NCBI GenBank assembly: GCA_028876335.1
Contig: JAGWSG010000209.1
Coordinates: 1-42,277, forward strand
Length of the DNA stretch: 42,277 nucleotides
Origin: Acidobacteriota bacterium
GTDB taxonomy: Bacteria; Acidobacteriota; Terriglobia; Terriglobales; Acidobacteriaceae
Direction of reading: 5' to 3'
Made by a program: the position numbers and the translations under genes. This document shows positions 16,579 through 26,470 of this stretch, in pieces (the first letter of the stretch is position 1; every line of letters begins with the position of its first letter). A model generated the notes under the pieces. The model ran no database searches. It was not told the origin of the DNA and saw only the letters and a list, made by a program, of their open reading frames with translations.

Positions 16579-18996
16579 TTACGTTGTCGACCGAGGCTTG
16601 ACCTCAATTACGGTAGCCGGCACCGGCGCGCTCTGAGGAGCGGTCAATGTGCAACCCTGATCCGTAACAGGCGTACAAGCAGGCAGATTCGGACTGATTT
16701 GCTGGGTATCGGTCAGTGTTTTCACGTCGATGTAGTGAATCGCATTGTCACCCGATGTGGACACGAAAAAGATCGTGTCGTCTGGGCTGAACGCTCCTGC
16801 AACTGGAGCCGTAATCTGCGAGCTGCCATTCAACGTTATGTAGTTCAGAGTTCCCGCCGAACCATTGGAACCTGGAACGTAATACGGCAATGTCGCACCC
16901 GGGGTATTCCCCGTGTAGGTCACAAACGCCAGATCGGATGCCGGCGACGCCACCACCTGATCCACTGCCGTAGCATTGACTCCGGCCAGTGGCAACTCGT
17001 TCAATGTGTGGGCCACGGTCAGAGGCTGCAGTGTATTACCGCTGTACGGACATGCCGCGGGAACCTGAATGCTTTGGCCAGCTGACGACGTTGTTGTCGT
17101 CGTTGGAATCGTCACTCCGATATCGCTCAGGGTTATTCCACCGCCGGCAAGCGTCGCACCCAGAATGTGCTGACCATCTGTGGTGGCAGCCAGTACATCC
17201 GTTTGGACAGGCACCGAATCGCCCTGGGGGTAGAACTGCAGTGACGCGTAGTTGCCTGCCGTCCCTGATGGGCACCAGGTATGCGCAACTGTGGGGTTAC
17301 CACTGAGATAAGCCCCAACGCCAGGAACCATCACAGCCAGATTCGTGGCGCCTCCGGAGGAGTTCAGACTGCTCTGCGTCCAGCCCGTATTCAAGTTGTA
17401 CACATAGAGGGTGTTGGTGTGTCCAGCTCCGGCTGACGCACTGTCTACCACATAAAGCGTCTGCGAATCCGGTGTCCATTGGGCTGCGACACCCAGCCCG
17501 CCGAACGTCCCAGCAACCGATCCGGAAGTGTTGTACAGATAGAAAAGACCTCGGGTCTGATCATTGATCAGGATTTGCTTGCCATCCGGCGCAGCCGCCA
17601 GAACGACGCCCGGGACCGATGGATCTTCCTTGGAGAGCGCGTTGCTCGCCGTTGAATAGATCATCAGCTCGTGTTCCGATCCAAAGAAGAGGTTGTTCCC
17701 CGTCAAATCCATAACCATCGAGTTGGGAACGTAGGGCATTCGCACCGTGGATCCGACGGTTCCCGTAATTAGTTGCACTGGCACAAAGTAGCGCGATTTT
17801 CCTGGCGCCGCGTACCACACATAAGAGCTGGCTGTACCAGGAGACGTTATTTGAACTGGATTACTCGAAATGGATAACCCTGTCCCGTTCAGACCCACCT
17901 GATTGATGGGTGCGGGATTGCAGGTACCCGGCTGGCAAATGGCATAAACAGACGCTGCTCCCGGATAGGAAGCGGTAATTCCACCCGAAGCACCTGCAAG
18001 AATCTCCTGTGGGTTCGTTGACTGATATTGAAGATTCAGTCCCGTGATCGTGTTGCCATTTGTATCGGTCACGGTCGTGTTCAGATTTTGCTGCACACCT
18101 TTCGTCACAGTACCCGCGGTAGCGCCATTGAGTGTCACTGAAATAGCCTTGGGCGGACAGGTGGAGAAGAACCCGGCAGACGACCCCGAACCAGCTACGG
18201 ACGCAGTGATAGCGGTAGTACCTGGAAGCTGCGCGGTAATTTGATTTGTCTCACTGTTAATCGTCGCAACCGATCCTGTTGCCACGTTATAGGTCAATGT
18301 GCCAACGGCATCTGTGCAACTTGGGACTGAAGTCACTCCCGGAGCAAGGCCGTTTTTGCACGAGTAATTGGCCGGCAGTAAAGATGACGGAGCACACAAC
18401 TCGTATTGATTGTTGCCGCTCGTGTAGCACGCTTCTGCATCAAGCTGCGCAATCGCTCCCTGGGAATAGCAGCCATTTGCAGTCGTACTGGTTAGTGCCA
18501 ATGCCACTGAACTTACCTGCGCGTGCACGTACACCTCGACCGGGTTCGAAACCACCGATCCAGCCGCAGCGGTGATGTAAGCGGTCGAATAGGGCAGCCC
18601 ACCCGTATTGGGCGTCGGATCCGGCGGGTTACAGATGGTGTAATCAGCAATACCGCCACCGGAGTTCCGGTTCCAGGTTCCCGCACAAATGCTGCCACTC
18701 GGCGAGATGTCTACGAGCTGATTGTTCGTGGTGCCATAGGTGTAAGTGCGCACACTCGCACTCGCACCCTTGCAAGTCTTCGCTGTAGGCGCGGAAATCT
18801 GTTTGGTTTGCCCAAAGGCTATCGAAATACCAGTCGTTTTGGGCTCAAGATCGATCGAGTAAATGTCGGTGATCTTGGCACCATATCCGGAACCATTGCA
18901 ATAGTTCGCTGACGGATTACGTATGCAGCCGGTGATCGATATCCCGGCTGGAACCGCAGTGCATACCAGTAAAACAAGCGTCAAATACCGCCGCAT
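16579..18996 (-). CDS. Large cell-surface lipoprotein with Ig-like and beta-propeller regions
   Basis: From the ATG at 18996 (GGAGG five bases upstream) it has a lipoprotein signal, MRRYLTLVLLVCTAVPAG, ending in the lipobox ITGC, so export and lipid attachment are predicted. The first half is Thr/Ser/Gly-rich with Big2-like beta repeats (VSVALALT-type strands, GTTAITASVAGSGS, AISVTLNGATAGTVTKGVQQ). The second half has YVTN/WD-like blades (MVMDLTGNNLFFGSEHELMIY, LYVVDSASAGAGHTNTLYVYNL, DDTIFFVSTSGDNAIHYIDV). Cysteines are frequent in the first half. Similar architectures are common in acidobacterial outer-surface proteins. Binding or adhesion is plausible but the ligand is unknown. A terminator follows its stop. 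Confidence 0.75.
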   Translation of the reverse strand: MRRYLTLVLLVCTAVPAGISITGCIRNPSANYCNGSGYGAKITDIYSIDLEPKTTGISIAFGQTKQISAPTAKTCKGASASVRTYTYGTTNNQLVDISPSGSICAGTWNRNSGGGIADYTICNPPDPTPNTGGLPYSTAYITAAAGSVVSNPVEVYVHAQVSSVALALTSTTANGCYSQGAIAQLDAEACYTSGNNQYELCAPSSLLPANYSCKNGLAPGVTSVPSCTDAVGTLTYNVATGSVATINSETNQITAQLPGTTAITASVAGSGSSAGFFSTCPPKAISVTLNGATAGTVTKGVQQNLNTTVTDTNGNTITGLNLQYQSTNPQEILAGASGGITASYPGAASVYAICQPGTCNPAPINQVGLNGTGLSISSNPVQITSPGTASSYVWYAAPGKSRYFVPVQLITGTVGSTVRMPYVPNSMVMDLTGNNLFFGSEHELMIYSTASNALSKEDPSVPGVVLAAAPDGKQILINDQTRGLFYLYNTSGSVAGTFGGLGVAAQWTPDSQTLYVVDSASAGAGHTNTLYVYNLNTGWTQSSLNSSGGATNLAVMVPGVGAYLSGNPTVAHTWCPSGTAGNYASLQFYPQGDSVPVQTDVLAATTDGQHILGATLAGGGITLSDIGVTIPTTTTTSSAGQSIQVPAACPYSGNTLQPLTVAHTLNELPLAGVNATAVDQVVASPASDLAFVTYTGNTPGATLPYYVPGSNGSAGTLNYITLNGSSQITAPVAGAFSPDDTIFFVSTSGDNAIHYIDVKTLTDTQQISPNLPACTPVTDQGCTLTAPQSAPVPATVIEVKPRSTT

Positions 18997-19287
18997 GCAT
19001 CCTCCCCGCCCCGCCTTCGCTCCGGCGAAACGGTCCTTCTTCTCCACTTAAACTGTAATGGCTTGATGAACGCCCTGCCGCGCTGCTATTGGCAGCGCGC
19101 AAACACGGTTGTCAGCCCCAGGCGCACCTTCCCGCCTTCCGGCCGGTCAGCGAAACCTCATTGTTGAGTCCAGTAAAAAGTGTAACAGGCAAGGCCGTAC
19201 CGAGCTCCCAAAGTCCCATGACCCAACACCCTGCTACCAATAGACTCCCGGCGCCGTTTTTTGCGAGCATTTCCCGGGCCCTTACAC

Positions 19288-21414
19288 CTATTCTTTCGCC
19301 GGCATGTACTTGGCAAACCACTCCAATGCCCGGACCATCACATCGGTCCGATGGGCCGGATTAACAAATCCATGTCCTTCGTTGGGATAAACCACCAGCC
19401 GGGTCGGGACTCCAAGGTCGCGCAGTGCGTGCCAGAACTCGAAAGACTGCGGGGCCGGACACTCGCCGTCCCGGTCACCTACCACCACGAGTGTAGGCGT
19501 TTTTACCTGTTTGATGAAGTTGATGGCAGAGCTCTTTGCATACACCGCCGGATCATCGTAAACACTTGACCCAAAGTACGGAATCATCCACTGGTCAATG
19601 GAGTTTTCGCCGTAATAGCTCAACCAGTCCGAAAGTCCGGCTCCGGCAACAGACGCATGGAATCGATGCGTCTGTGTCACGGCGAACATCGACATGAAGC
19701 CGCCGTAACTCCAGCCGGTAATTCCAACCCGGTCGGGGTCCACCGGATACTTCTTCTCTACCAGATCAAGCCCGGCGAGAATATCCTTCAGATCGCCATA
19801 GCCAAAGTCTTTCCGGTTCGCCTGAGTAAACGCCTCACCCTGTCCGAAACTTCCTCGCGGGTTTGCCATCAAGACGAAGTATCCAAGGGCGGAAAACGCC
19901 GTTGCCGACAAGCCACCGCCACCGCCCCAGCGCGCCATCACGGCCGCCGCTGGCCCGCCATGCACCTCCACAATCAGAGGATACTTCTTCCCTTCCTCAT
20001 AATCCTTCGGGAGTAGCAGCCAGCCCTGCACTTGGAAGGGTCCATTGTTCCAGGTAAGCGATTCAGCCTTGCCCCACTCCGGTTCCAAACCGTCGTTCAA
20101 GTGGGTCAGTTGATCCACTCCTTTGAAACCCGCCACTAAAGGCCTTCCCGAGTGCGCCGCATAAATCTCCGGTGGATTGGCGAAACTGCTGGCGGAGAAC
20201 ACAAACATGTCGCGATTGGCGGTGGAGGAAAGGCTCATGTGAAACCGTCCGTCGCCAACCGTACCCGGAATTGAAAACACTGGACCGTCAAAGCTCACCC
20301 TGCCGTTGCCGGCCGGGTCACCGTCAATTGTCATCGGCACAAGCTGACTTTCGCCGCCAGCCAACCCGTCCACGAACATCTTGTGATCGCCATCCCACAC
20401 AAGCCACGACGAAGTTGAAGTCCGCCCCTCGGTCAGGTTGCGCGGTGCCCCGCCGTTGGCAGAAATTACCCATACATCGCCGCCCGTCGAACCCTGGTCG
20501 CTCATCAGTCCGCCAATGAACGCGATGTATTTCCCATCAGACGACCAACGCGGCACCGCAATCTGGAGCCCGTGCAGGGCGCCCGTAACATCCGCGGGCG
20601 CCAAAATCGCTTTCGCTGCGCCACCTAGTTCCTCCGTGTAGAGCTTGGCCACCCACCAATTATTTTCTCCCGGAGGAGCCGCGGCTATATACGCAAGTCG
20701 CTTGGAATCCGGAGCCCAGTCAAACTCGTACACGTGCAGATCCGCCGGCGTCACTTGCTCCGGTGCAGCGGGGGTGGTCGCATCTGCCGCAGCCACGGCC
20801 ACTCGCTGAATCTCCACTCCGTCCTCGCCGATAACGCCGGACCACGGCTTCATTGCAGCAAGCGCACCTGCAGGCCGCGTGGCGCCTTCCACGTAAAGGA
20901 AGGCCAATTTGCTCCCATCAGGCGAAAAGGCCAACTCATGCACGTACCCCTTCAGCGCGGTAAGCTGCTTTGCAGCCTTGCCGTCCAAAGTCGAAAGATA
21001 CACATTGTCCTGATCTACCTCGCTGCCGCAATTGGAAAGAAAGGCCAGCTTCTTCGAGTCCGGCGCCCAGGACAGGTCGCCTTCGGTGCAGGACTCGGCG
21101 CCTGCGCCAGCCACCGTCACATGGGAGGCTTTCGACAGATCCATCAACGGGGCTACTTCAACCTCTCCGCCGCGCCGTCCCCCCTGAACCCAGGCCAATT
21201 GCTTTCCATCAGGAGAAACTGCCACCTGACCCAAGCCGTGCGCGCGATTCAGTCCTCGCAAAACCTGCTCGATGTGTGTGGCATCGATCTTGCCAGCAGC
21301 ACCCGTATCCGCTGCCTGCCCTGAACACCACGTGGCACCGCAAACTAACAACACTCCGAACGCCGACAACCCCAACCCGATTCGTTTCTCAAAAGCCATG
21401 CAATGACGCCCCAT
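19288..21414 (-). CDS. Secreted S9-family serine peptidase (prolyl oligopeptidase/acylaminoacyl peptidase type)
   Basis: A signal peptide (IGLGLSAFGVLLVCGATWC) is followed by a beta-propeller of WD40/TolB-like blades (SPDGKQLAWVQGG, SWAPDSKKLAFLSN, FSPDGSKLAFLY) and a C-terminal alpha/beta-hydrolase domain. The nucleophile Ser lies in GWSYGGFM (Ser569 from the listed start). The acidic residue is in VVGDRDGECP and the His in NEGHGF. The propeller normally restricts access to short peptides. The listed start is followed five codons later by another Met (21399), and either would keep the signal peptide. It is monocistronic in appearance. Periplasmic peptide turnover is the expected role. Confidence 0.88.
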   Translation of the reverse strand: MGRHCMAFEKRIGLGLSAFGVLLVCGATWCSGQAADTGAAGKIDATHIEQVLRGLNRAHGLGQVAVSPDGKQLAWVQGGRRGGEVEVAPLMDLSKASHVTVAGAGAESCTEGDLSWAPDSKKLAFLSNCGSEVDQDNVYLSTLDGKAAKQLTALKGYVHELAFSPDGSKLAFLYVEGATRPAGALAAMKPWSGVIGEDGVEIQRVAVAAADATTPAAPEQVTPADLHVYEFDWAPDSKRLAYIAAAPPGENNWWVAKLYTEELGGAAKAILAPADVTGALHGLQIAVPRWSSDGKYIAFIGGLMSDQGSTGGDVWVISANGGAPRNLTEGRTSTSSWLVWDGDHKMFVDGLAGGESQLVPMTIDGDPAGNGRVSFDGPVFSIPGTVGDGRFHMSLSSTANRDMFVFSASSFANPPEIYAAHSGRPLVAGFKGVDQLTHLNDGLEPEWGKAESLTWNNGPFQVQGWLLLPKDYEEGKKYPLIVEVHGGPAAAVMARWGGGGGLSATAFSALGYFVLMANPRGSFGQGEAFTQANRKDFGYGDLKDILAGLDLVEKKYPVDPDRVGITGWSYGGFMSMFAVTQTHRFHASVAGAGLSDWLSYYGENSIDQWMIPYFGSSVYDDPAVYAKSSAINFIKQVKTPTLVVVGDRDGECPAPQSFEFWHALRDLGVPTRLVVYPNEGHGFVNPAHRTDVMVRALEWFAKYMPAKE

Positions 21415-21481
21415 AAGCGCATCCTACCAGCCATTTATAAGGAGTTGCACCACACCAGATTCTCTGACCATGCAACTCGCC

Positions 21482-22147
21482 TCAGTTCCAGTAGGCCGGC
21501 ATTGGTGGATCCTTTTTCACAAAGAGCCTCGCAGAGGCCAGACCGAAAACAAACCCCGCCACATGCGCCAGATAAGCAACACCGCCAGAGTGTCTGGAGG
21601 TCACTGCGCCCAGATTGAAAATCTGAAGCAGAAACCAGAAGCCAATCACGAACACTGCGGGAATATACGTGACTCGAATAAAAATGAGCAGGAAAAGAAC
21701 TGTGCGAATGCGGTCACGCGGAAAGGTAACGATGAACGCGCCCATGACAGCCGCGATTGCCCCGCTCGCCCCAATAACTGGAATCCTCGAAAACGGCGTG
21801 GCCGCCACCTGCGCCATCATCGCCACAAGCCCGCCAAGCAGATAAAAAAGCAGAAATGACGGCGACCCCATAGCATCTTCCATCTCCGGTCCAAATGCCC
21901 ACAGGTAAACCATGTTGCCGATGATGTGCAGCCAGCCGGCATGCAGAAACATCGCGGTCAACAACGTGATAGTGTGGCGGCCGTGCGTAATGAACATCGG
22001 TATCGCCGCCCAGTGCATGAGGAAACGGTCCCCGCCCGTCAGTTCCTCGAAAAACACAACCGCATTGGCAGCAATAAGTAGAAGAGTGACGAATGAAGAC
22101 CGTCGATGCCGCCGCGAAACATCTCCCAGTGGAATAAAACCGCCCAC
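21482..22147 (-). CDS. Rhomboid-family intramembrane serine protease
   Basis: Rhomboids cleave transmembrane substrates within the membrane. The 221-residue sequence has about six hydrophobic segments and the catalytic dyad: Ser129 in GASGAI and His195 in AHVAGFVFG, plus the conserved HIIGN (Asn78) and the L1-loop-like EMEDAMGSP. The start is GTG at 22147 without a clear ribosome site. It lies 25 bases after the stop of the ferritin-VIT1 gene on the same strand, so translation could be coupled. Substrates are unknown. Confidence 0.88.
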   Translation of the reverse strand: MGGFIPLGDVSRRHRRSSFVTLLLIAANAVVFFEELTGGDRFLMHWAAIPMFITHGRHTITLLTAMFLHAGWLHIIGNMVYLWAFGPEMEDAMGSPSFLLFYLLGGLVAMMAQVAATPFSRIPVIGASGAIAAVMGAFIVTFPRDRIRTVLFLLIFIRVTYIPAVFVIGFWFLLQIFNLGAVTSRHSGGVAYLAHVAGFVFGLASARLFVKKDPPMPAYWN

Positions 22148-22172
22148 GCAATCACCGCTTCCGGCTGATGCC

Positions 22173-23378
22173 CTAAATGCCGCCCTTGCCGATCAGTATG
22201 CCAAGCCCATACGTCACAATGCCTTCCACTGCGCCGACAATCGTCATTTCCAGTCCAGACGACCACCAGGACCGTACCGTAATAAGCGACTTGGCCGCGC
22301 CAACCGCAAAGTGCGCTACCAACGAAACAATAGCCGCCGCAATCACCGCTGGAATTCCCTGAAGAAAGAAGAACGGAATAACCGGAATGATGGCGCCTAT
22401 CGCCGTTGATAGCGCTCCGGAAACCGCCGAAACAATTGGTTTTGAAAGTGCCTCTTCGCTCGCGCCGAGACGCTCTGAGGCCAGCGCCTTCAGCAACTGC
22501 TGCGGATCGCGCGCAATGTGATCTACCACGCGCTCGGCATCTTCCTCCGGCAATCCCTTCACCTGGTAGTAGAGAGAAAGCAATTCGCGCGCCTCAGGTT
22601 GATTCAGCTCAATGGCTTCCTTCTCGCGCGCCACTTCCGCGTCGTAAATCTCGCGCTCGCTCTTGGCCGCCAGATATGCGCCTGACCCCATCGACAGCGC
22701 CGAGGCAATCATTCCCGTGATTCCAGCCAGCAATACATACTTTGAATCGCCCGCCGTTGCGCCGGAAACGCCAGATACGATGCCGAAGATCGCACCCAGT
22801 CCATCATTCACGCCGTAAATTGCGTCGCCTATCCAGGAGCCGGCCTGCTTGCGTCCGTTATCCCGCTTGGCCAGCAACTCATCCAAAACCGCCCTGGGGT
22901 CCACTTTGGGAGCACCTGCCGGCGCCTGATAGTGTCCGCGCAGCAATGACCCGAGCTCGCGATGATGCTCCTTTTCGTCCTCGATCACATGCTCGAGAAT
23001 GGCGATGGAGCCTTCGTCGCCCAGTTCCTTCAGTTGCAGGCCATAATTGGCGATATGGCGGCTCTCTTCGATCTCCAGCCGCCGCAGCGCCATGCGTACT
23101 CCGCCCGCCTTGTTAGCCAGTGAATCTGCCTCACCGCCCGGCGACCCCTTGTACTCAGGCTCGGGACCGCCCAGTTCCTTAATTCGGCTCGCCCAAAGAG
23201 CCGCATGCTCCAGCTCTGCCTGAGCCAAATGCCGCAACACGTGTGGGCGCACGGGGTCCGTATCGCGATCTGCAAGCGTCTGGTAGGTGTGGTACCCCTC
23301 CATCTCCGCTTGCCAGTTGCCTTCGAGCGCTGCAAGTATCTTTTTCAGCTTGGCACCGTTCACCACGGCCATGGGCAC
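22173..23378 (-). CDS. MbfA-like protein: ferritin-like (erythrin) domain fused to VIT1 iron/manganese transporter domain
   Basis: Residues about 10-150 form a ferritin-like helix bundle with carboxylate ligands in EGNWQAEMEGYHTY, LAQAELEHAALW, EIEESRHIANY and EDEKEHHRELG. Residues about 175-400 match the VIT1/CCC1 family: DAIYGVNDGLGAIFGIVSG, MGSGAYLAAKSEREIYDAE and several C-terminal membrane segments. This architecture is that of MbfA, an inner-membrane iron exporter protecting against iron and peroxide stress in alpha-proteobacteria. Start GTG at 23378 has AGGAG six bases upstream; ATG at 23372 is an alternative. A rhomboid gene follows closely. The exact metal is not determinable from sequence. 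Confidence 0.85.
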   Translation of the reverse strand: MPMAVVNGAKLKKILAALEGNWQAEMEGYHTYQTLADRDTDPVRPHVLRHLAQAELEHAALWASRIKELGGPEPEYKGSPGGEADSLANKAGGVRMALRRLEIEESRHIANYGLQLKELGDEGSIAILEHVIEDEKEHHRELGSLLRGHYQAPAGAPKVDPRAVLDELLAKRDNGRKQAGSWIGDAIYGVNDGLGAIFGIVSGVSGATAGDSKYVLLAGITGMIASALSMGSGAYLAAKSEREIYDAEVAREKEAIELNQPEARELLSLYYQVKGLPEEDAERVVDHIARDPQQLLKALASERLGASEEALSKPIVSAVSGALSTAIGAIIPVIPFFFLQGIPAVIAAAIVSLVAHFAVGAAKSLITVRSWWSSGLEMTIVGAVEGIVTYGLGILIGKGGI

Positions 23379-23739
23379 ATTTGACTCCTGTTGATTGAAT
23401 GCAGAATAACGTAAAACCTCAGCCGGCCCAATTTCTTACCGCACCGTGACACGAAAGCAACTCCGCAAACATCGGTAATGGATGCGAATCGCTCGTTATT
23501 TCCACCCGAAACTGGCCTGCTCAATCGTTTTGGCCGCAGGACGAAGTATGAACGGCCACTTCCCATACGCACCGTTTTCCGTATAGTGTTGTGTGCAGCC
23601 TTCACCGGGTTTGCCGGTATTCGACACTAGCCGCACACGTCGAGAAACGCCTCAAGATAATTGCGCGTCTTGTTCATGGACGCGCCGAACTGGCCATAAC
23701 CGGGCCGCAGTCTTTAGAGCAGTACGGAGAGTACTTCAA
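23379..23739. other. Intergenic region between divergent MbfA-like and FucP-like genes
   Basis: The 361 bases hold no convincing gene. An open frame from 23593 runs into the permease gene, but the added residues are Arg-rich and unlike the family. A TATAGT near 23585 could be a -10 element for the permease, but no matching -35 was found. Confidence 0.35.
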
Positions 23740-24993
23740 ATGTCCACTCGATCCACACCGCCAGCCGGACAATCCGCGCCGAGCTTCCTCGGACCCTTCA
23801 TCACCGTCGCGATCTTGTTCTTCATCTTCGGATTCATCACCAACCTGAACATGGCATTGGTCCCGCACCTGCGGTCGATCTTTAACCTGCCCTATGCGTG
23901 GGCCATGTTGGCCGAGTCGGCCTTCTTCCTGGCCTATTTCGTGTTCTCCTCACCGTCTTCCAAGCTGATAGAACTCATCGGTTACAAGCAGACGATGGTC
24001 GTCTCGCTCTTTATTCAGGTCGTCGGCTGTCTCCTGTTTGTGCCCGCCGCAAAAATGGTCAGCTTCCCGCTCTTTCTCACCGCGGTGTTCATCGTCGGCG
24101 CGGGCGTCACAGCGCTGCAAACCGCCGCCAATCCCTACGTGGCGATTCTTGGTCCCGAACACAGCGCGCCAGTCCGCCTCACACTTGCTCAGGCGCTCAA
24201 TTCCCTCGGCGGTACCATTGCTCCTCTGATTGCCGGCGCTTACATCCTCACCGACCCGGCATCCACTGAGACCAAGGCCCAGATTGCCAACACGGTGCGC
24301 CTTCCTTATATTGCGATTGCCGGCGGCCTGTTGATTCTCGGAATCATAGTGATGTTTCTGCACCTGCCTCACATCGAGACAACGCAGGACTTCCGCCCCG
24401 CCAAAGAAGGCGACCCTATGCTCAGCCGCAACATCTGGAGCTATCGGCACACAGTCCTTGGCGCATTGGGCATCTTCCTGTATGTCGGTGTTGAAGTCGG
24501 CCTCGCATCCATTGCTGTGAACTACTTCAAAAGCCAGGGAGCCGACAGCCTAAAGACGGCTTCCTACCTCGTCTCTTTCTATTGGGGTGGCGCTCTCATC
24601 GGCCGTTTGCTTGGCTCGTGGATGCTCACCAAGGTGAGAGCCGGCAAGTTGTTGGGTGTCTTTGGCGTAGCGGCAACATTCTTCGTACTACTCTCCATGT
24701 TCACCACCGGCACTGTCGCCATCTGGGCCATCGTGCTTTGCGGATTTTTCAACTCCATCATGTTCCCAAACATCTTCGCGTTGGGTATCGCCGGTCTGGG
24801 CCCGATGACCAGCAAGGGATCCGGTCTAATCATGACTGCTGTTGTGGGTGGAGCGATTGTGCCCTATCTGATTGGGAAGCTGGCGGACTATACCAGCATC
24901 CAGCATGCTTTCATCATCCCTGCAATCTGTTATCTCTTCATCACTTACTACGGCTTTGTCGGTCACAAGCCGACCAAAACCATAACCGCCTGA
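23740..24993 (+). CDS. FucP-type sugar:proton symporter (major facilitator superfamily)
   Basis: About 417 residues with roughly twelve membrane segments. It matches the fucose/glucose/galactose symporter subgroup: FIFGFITNLNMALVPHLR in TM1, LAYFVFSSPSSKLIE, GAGVTALQTAANPYVA in TM4, LAQALNSLGGTIAPL in TM5, and VEVGLASIAVNYF in the second half. ATG 23740 has GGAG ten bases upstream, and the family starts here; 49 extra residues from a distant upstream codon are not supported. The substrate cannot be fixed: fucose, glucose/galactose or another hexose are possible. No catabolic gene is in the same operon. A strong terminator follows. Confidence 0.85.
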   Translation: MSTRSTPPAGQSAPSFLGPFITVAILFFIFGFITNLNMALVPHLRSIFNLPYAWAMLAESAFFLAYFVFSSPSSKLIELIGYKQTMVVSLFIQVVGCLLFVPAAKMVSFPLFLTAVFIVGAGVTALQTAANPYVAILGPEHSAPVRLTLAQALNSLGGTIAPLIAGAYILTDPASTETKAQIANTVRLPYIAIAGGLLILGIIVMFLHLPHIETTQDFRPAKEGDPMLSRNIWSYRHTVLGALGIFLYVGVEVGLASIAVNYFKSQGADSLKTASYLVSFYWGGALIGRLLGSWMLTKVRAGKLLGVFGVAATFFVLLSMFTTGTVAIWAIVLCGFFNSIMFPNIFALGIAGLGPMTSKGSGLIMTAVVGGAIVPYLIGKLADYTSIQHAFIIPAICYLFITYYGFVGHKPTKTITA

Positions 24994-25015
24994 TTCGGCT
25001 TGCTCATTCAACCAG

Positions 25016-25043
25016 CGGCTCCCCGGCCTCAACCGGGGAGCCG
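25016..25043 (+). terminator. Intrinsic terminator of the sugar permease gene
   Basis: Perfect 11-bp arms CGGCTCCCCGG (25016-25026) and CCGGGGAGCCG (25033-25043) flank the loop CCTCAA, 22 bases after the stop codon. The downstream T tract is short (TTCCGCTTT). Confidence 0.75.
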
Positions 25044-25276
25044 TTCCGCTTTGCGGAATAGATCCAATCCCTGACTGCACACAACTCTTAAGTTACCTCC
25101 GCAAAGAATTTATGGTTCCTCAGGCCTCTTTTCGTCGTCCAATGATCACGTACGGCAATTCCCTTATTAGTTTGCCGCACATACGGAAGACGCAGGTCTG
25201 AGCAACTCCTCAGCCGTATCCGCGTTTATCCGATTGCCTGGTTTGTTCACGTCGACTTTAGACAACCGGAGAGTGG

Positions 25277-26350
25277 ATGCAGCTGATTCGAAGAACCTTC
25301 CCCATCGCCCTGGCGTGCGTGTCGGGTTTATTGGCCCTTCCCCAGAATGTCGCCGCACAAGATGCAGGTACGCCTGCGACGACTGTAACGGAAATTGCCC
25401 TGCCGCAAGCCGCGCAGAACCAGCCGTCGCAATCGCCGGCAACCATCAGCGGCACTGTTACCGACAAGAGCGGCGACCTCGTTCCCAATGCAACCGTGGT
25501 TCTCACCGACCTCTATGGCACGCACCAAACTGTCACGGCCGATGCCAACGGCGGCTATTCCTTTCCCTCCCTCAAATCCGGCATCGCCTATCGCATTGCA
25601 ATCAACGCGGACGGTTTCGTGCCCTGGACCTCTGAGCCCATCGTGCTCAACCCCGGCCAGTACTACATCCTCAAGGAAGAGGGACTCGCCATCGCCGGAG
25701 GCGAGACCTCCGTAACTGTCACTTCCGCCACGCCTGCTGAAATCGCCGTGGAACAAGTACAAGTGGAAGAGCAGCAGCGCATCATGGGATTCATCCCCAA
25801 TTTCTATGTTGTCTATGACAAAAACCCCGTGCCGCTCAGCTCAAAACTCAAATTCAAGCTTGCCTTCAGAGCGGCCACCGACCCTATCACCTTCATCGGC
25901 GCGGGTGCGCTTGCTGGCATGAATCAGGCCGGCGACACGCCAAACTATCCTCAGGGATCTATTGGCTATGCAGAGCGCTACGGCGCTGCTTACGGCGACG
26001 GAGTGATCGACCTCTTTATTGGCGGGGCAATCCTGCCTTCACTGCTCCACCAGGACCCACGCTACTACTTCCAGGGCACAGGCACCAAACGTTCGCGCAT
26101 GCTGCACGCCATGACAGCGCCCTTCATCTGCAAGGGAGACAACGGCAAAAGCCAGTTCAACTATTCCAGCCTCGGCGGCGATTTGATCTCCAGCGCGATA
26201 TCGAACGTCTATTACCCGCCCTCCAACCGAGGACTCTCGTTTGTCTTCACTTCGTTCGCCCTGGAAACAGGTGAACGCGTGGTCAGCACCATGGTGCAGG
26301 AGTTCGTTCTGCGCAGGCTCACGCCAAGTGCCAAAAGGCAAGACATGTAA
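25277..26350 (+). CDS. Secreted carboxypeptidase-regulatory-domain protein, first of a tandem paralogous pair
   Basis: A signal peptide (MQLIRRTFPIALACVSGLLA, cleavage after VAA) is followed by a CarboxypepD_reg-like beta-sandwich at about 56-150 (ISGTVTDKSGDLVPNATVVL, NGGYSFPSLKSG). A C-terminal region (about 168-350) starts RIMGFIPNF and contains PSLLHQDPRYYFQGTG, KRSRMLHA and SAISNVYYPPSNRG. That region is shared with the next gene and matches no enzyme family I recognise. Alternating aromatic and Gly residues could suit an outer-membrane beta structure. ATG 25277 has GGAG five bases upstream. Regulatory beta-sandwich domains of this kind are very frequent in acidobacterial surface proteins. 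Function unknown. Confidence 0.75.
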   Translation: MQLIRRTFPIALACVSGLLALPQNVAAQDAGTPATTVTEIALPQAAQNQPSQSPATISGTVTDKSGDLVPNATVVLTDLYGTHQTVTADANGGYSFPSLKSGIAYRIAINADGFVPWTSEPIVLNPGQYYILKEEGLAIAGGETSVTVTSATPAEIAVEQVQVEEQQRIMGFIPNFYVVYDKNPVPLSSKLKFKLAFRAATDPITFIGAGALAGMNQAGDTPNYPQGSIGYAERYGAAYGDGVIDLFIGGAILPSLLHQDPRYYFQGTGTKRSRMLHAMTAPFICKGDNGKSQFNYSSLGGDLISSAISNVYYPPSNRGLSFVFTSFALETGERVVSTMVQEFVLRRLTPSAKRQDM

Positions 26351-26470
26351 CAACGGCAATTCTAAGAATGATTTACTCTCGATGTATGCGTGCCTTTGAG
26401 CGTTCAGGCAAGCTGCCAAGCTCGTCGCAAGTAAATACAGAAGGAACCCCGCACTTTCTTTTCATCACAC

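Noticed and set aside
23593-23739. N-terminal extension of the sugar permease
   Set aside because: The 49 residues are Arg/Ser-rich and unlike the family start; the ATG at 23740 has a ribosome site and matches family length.
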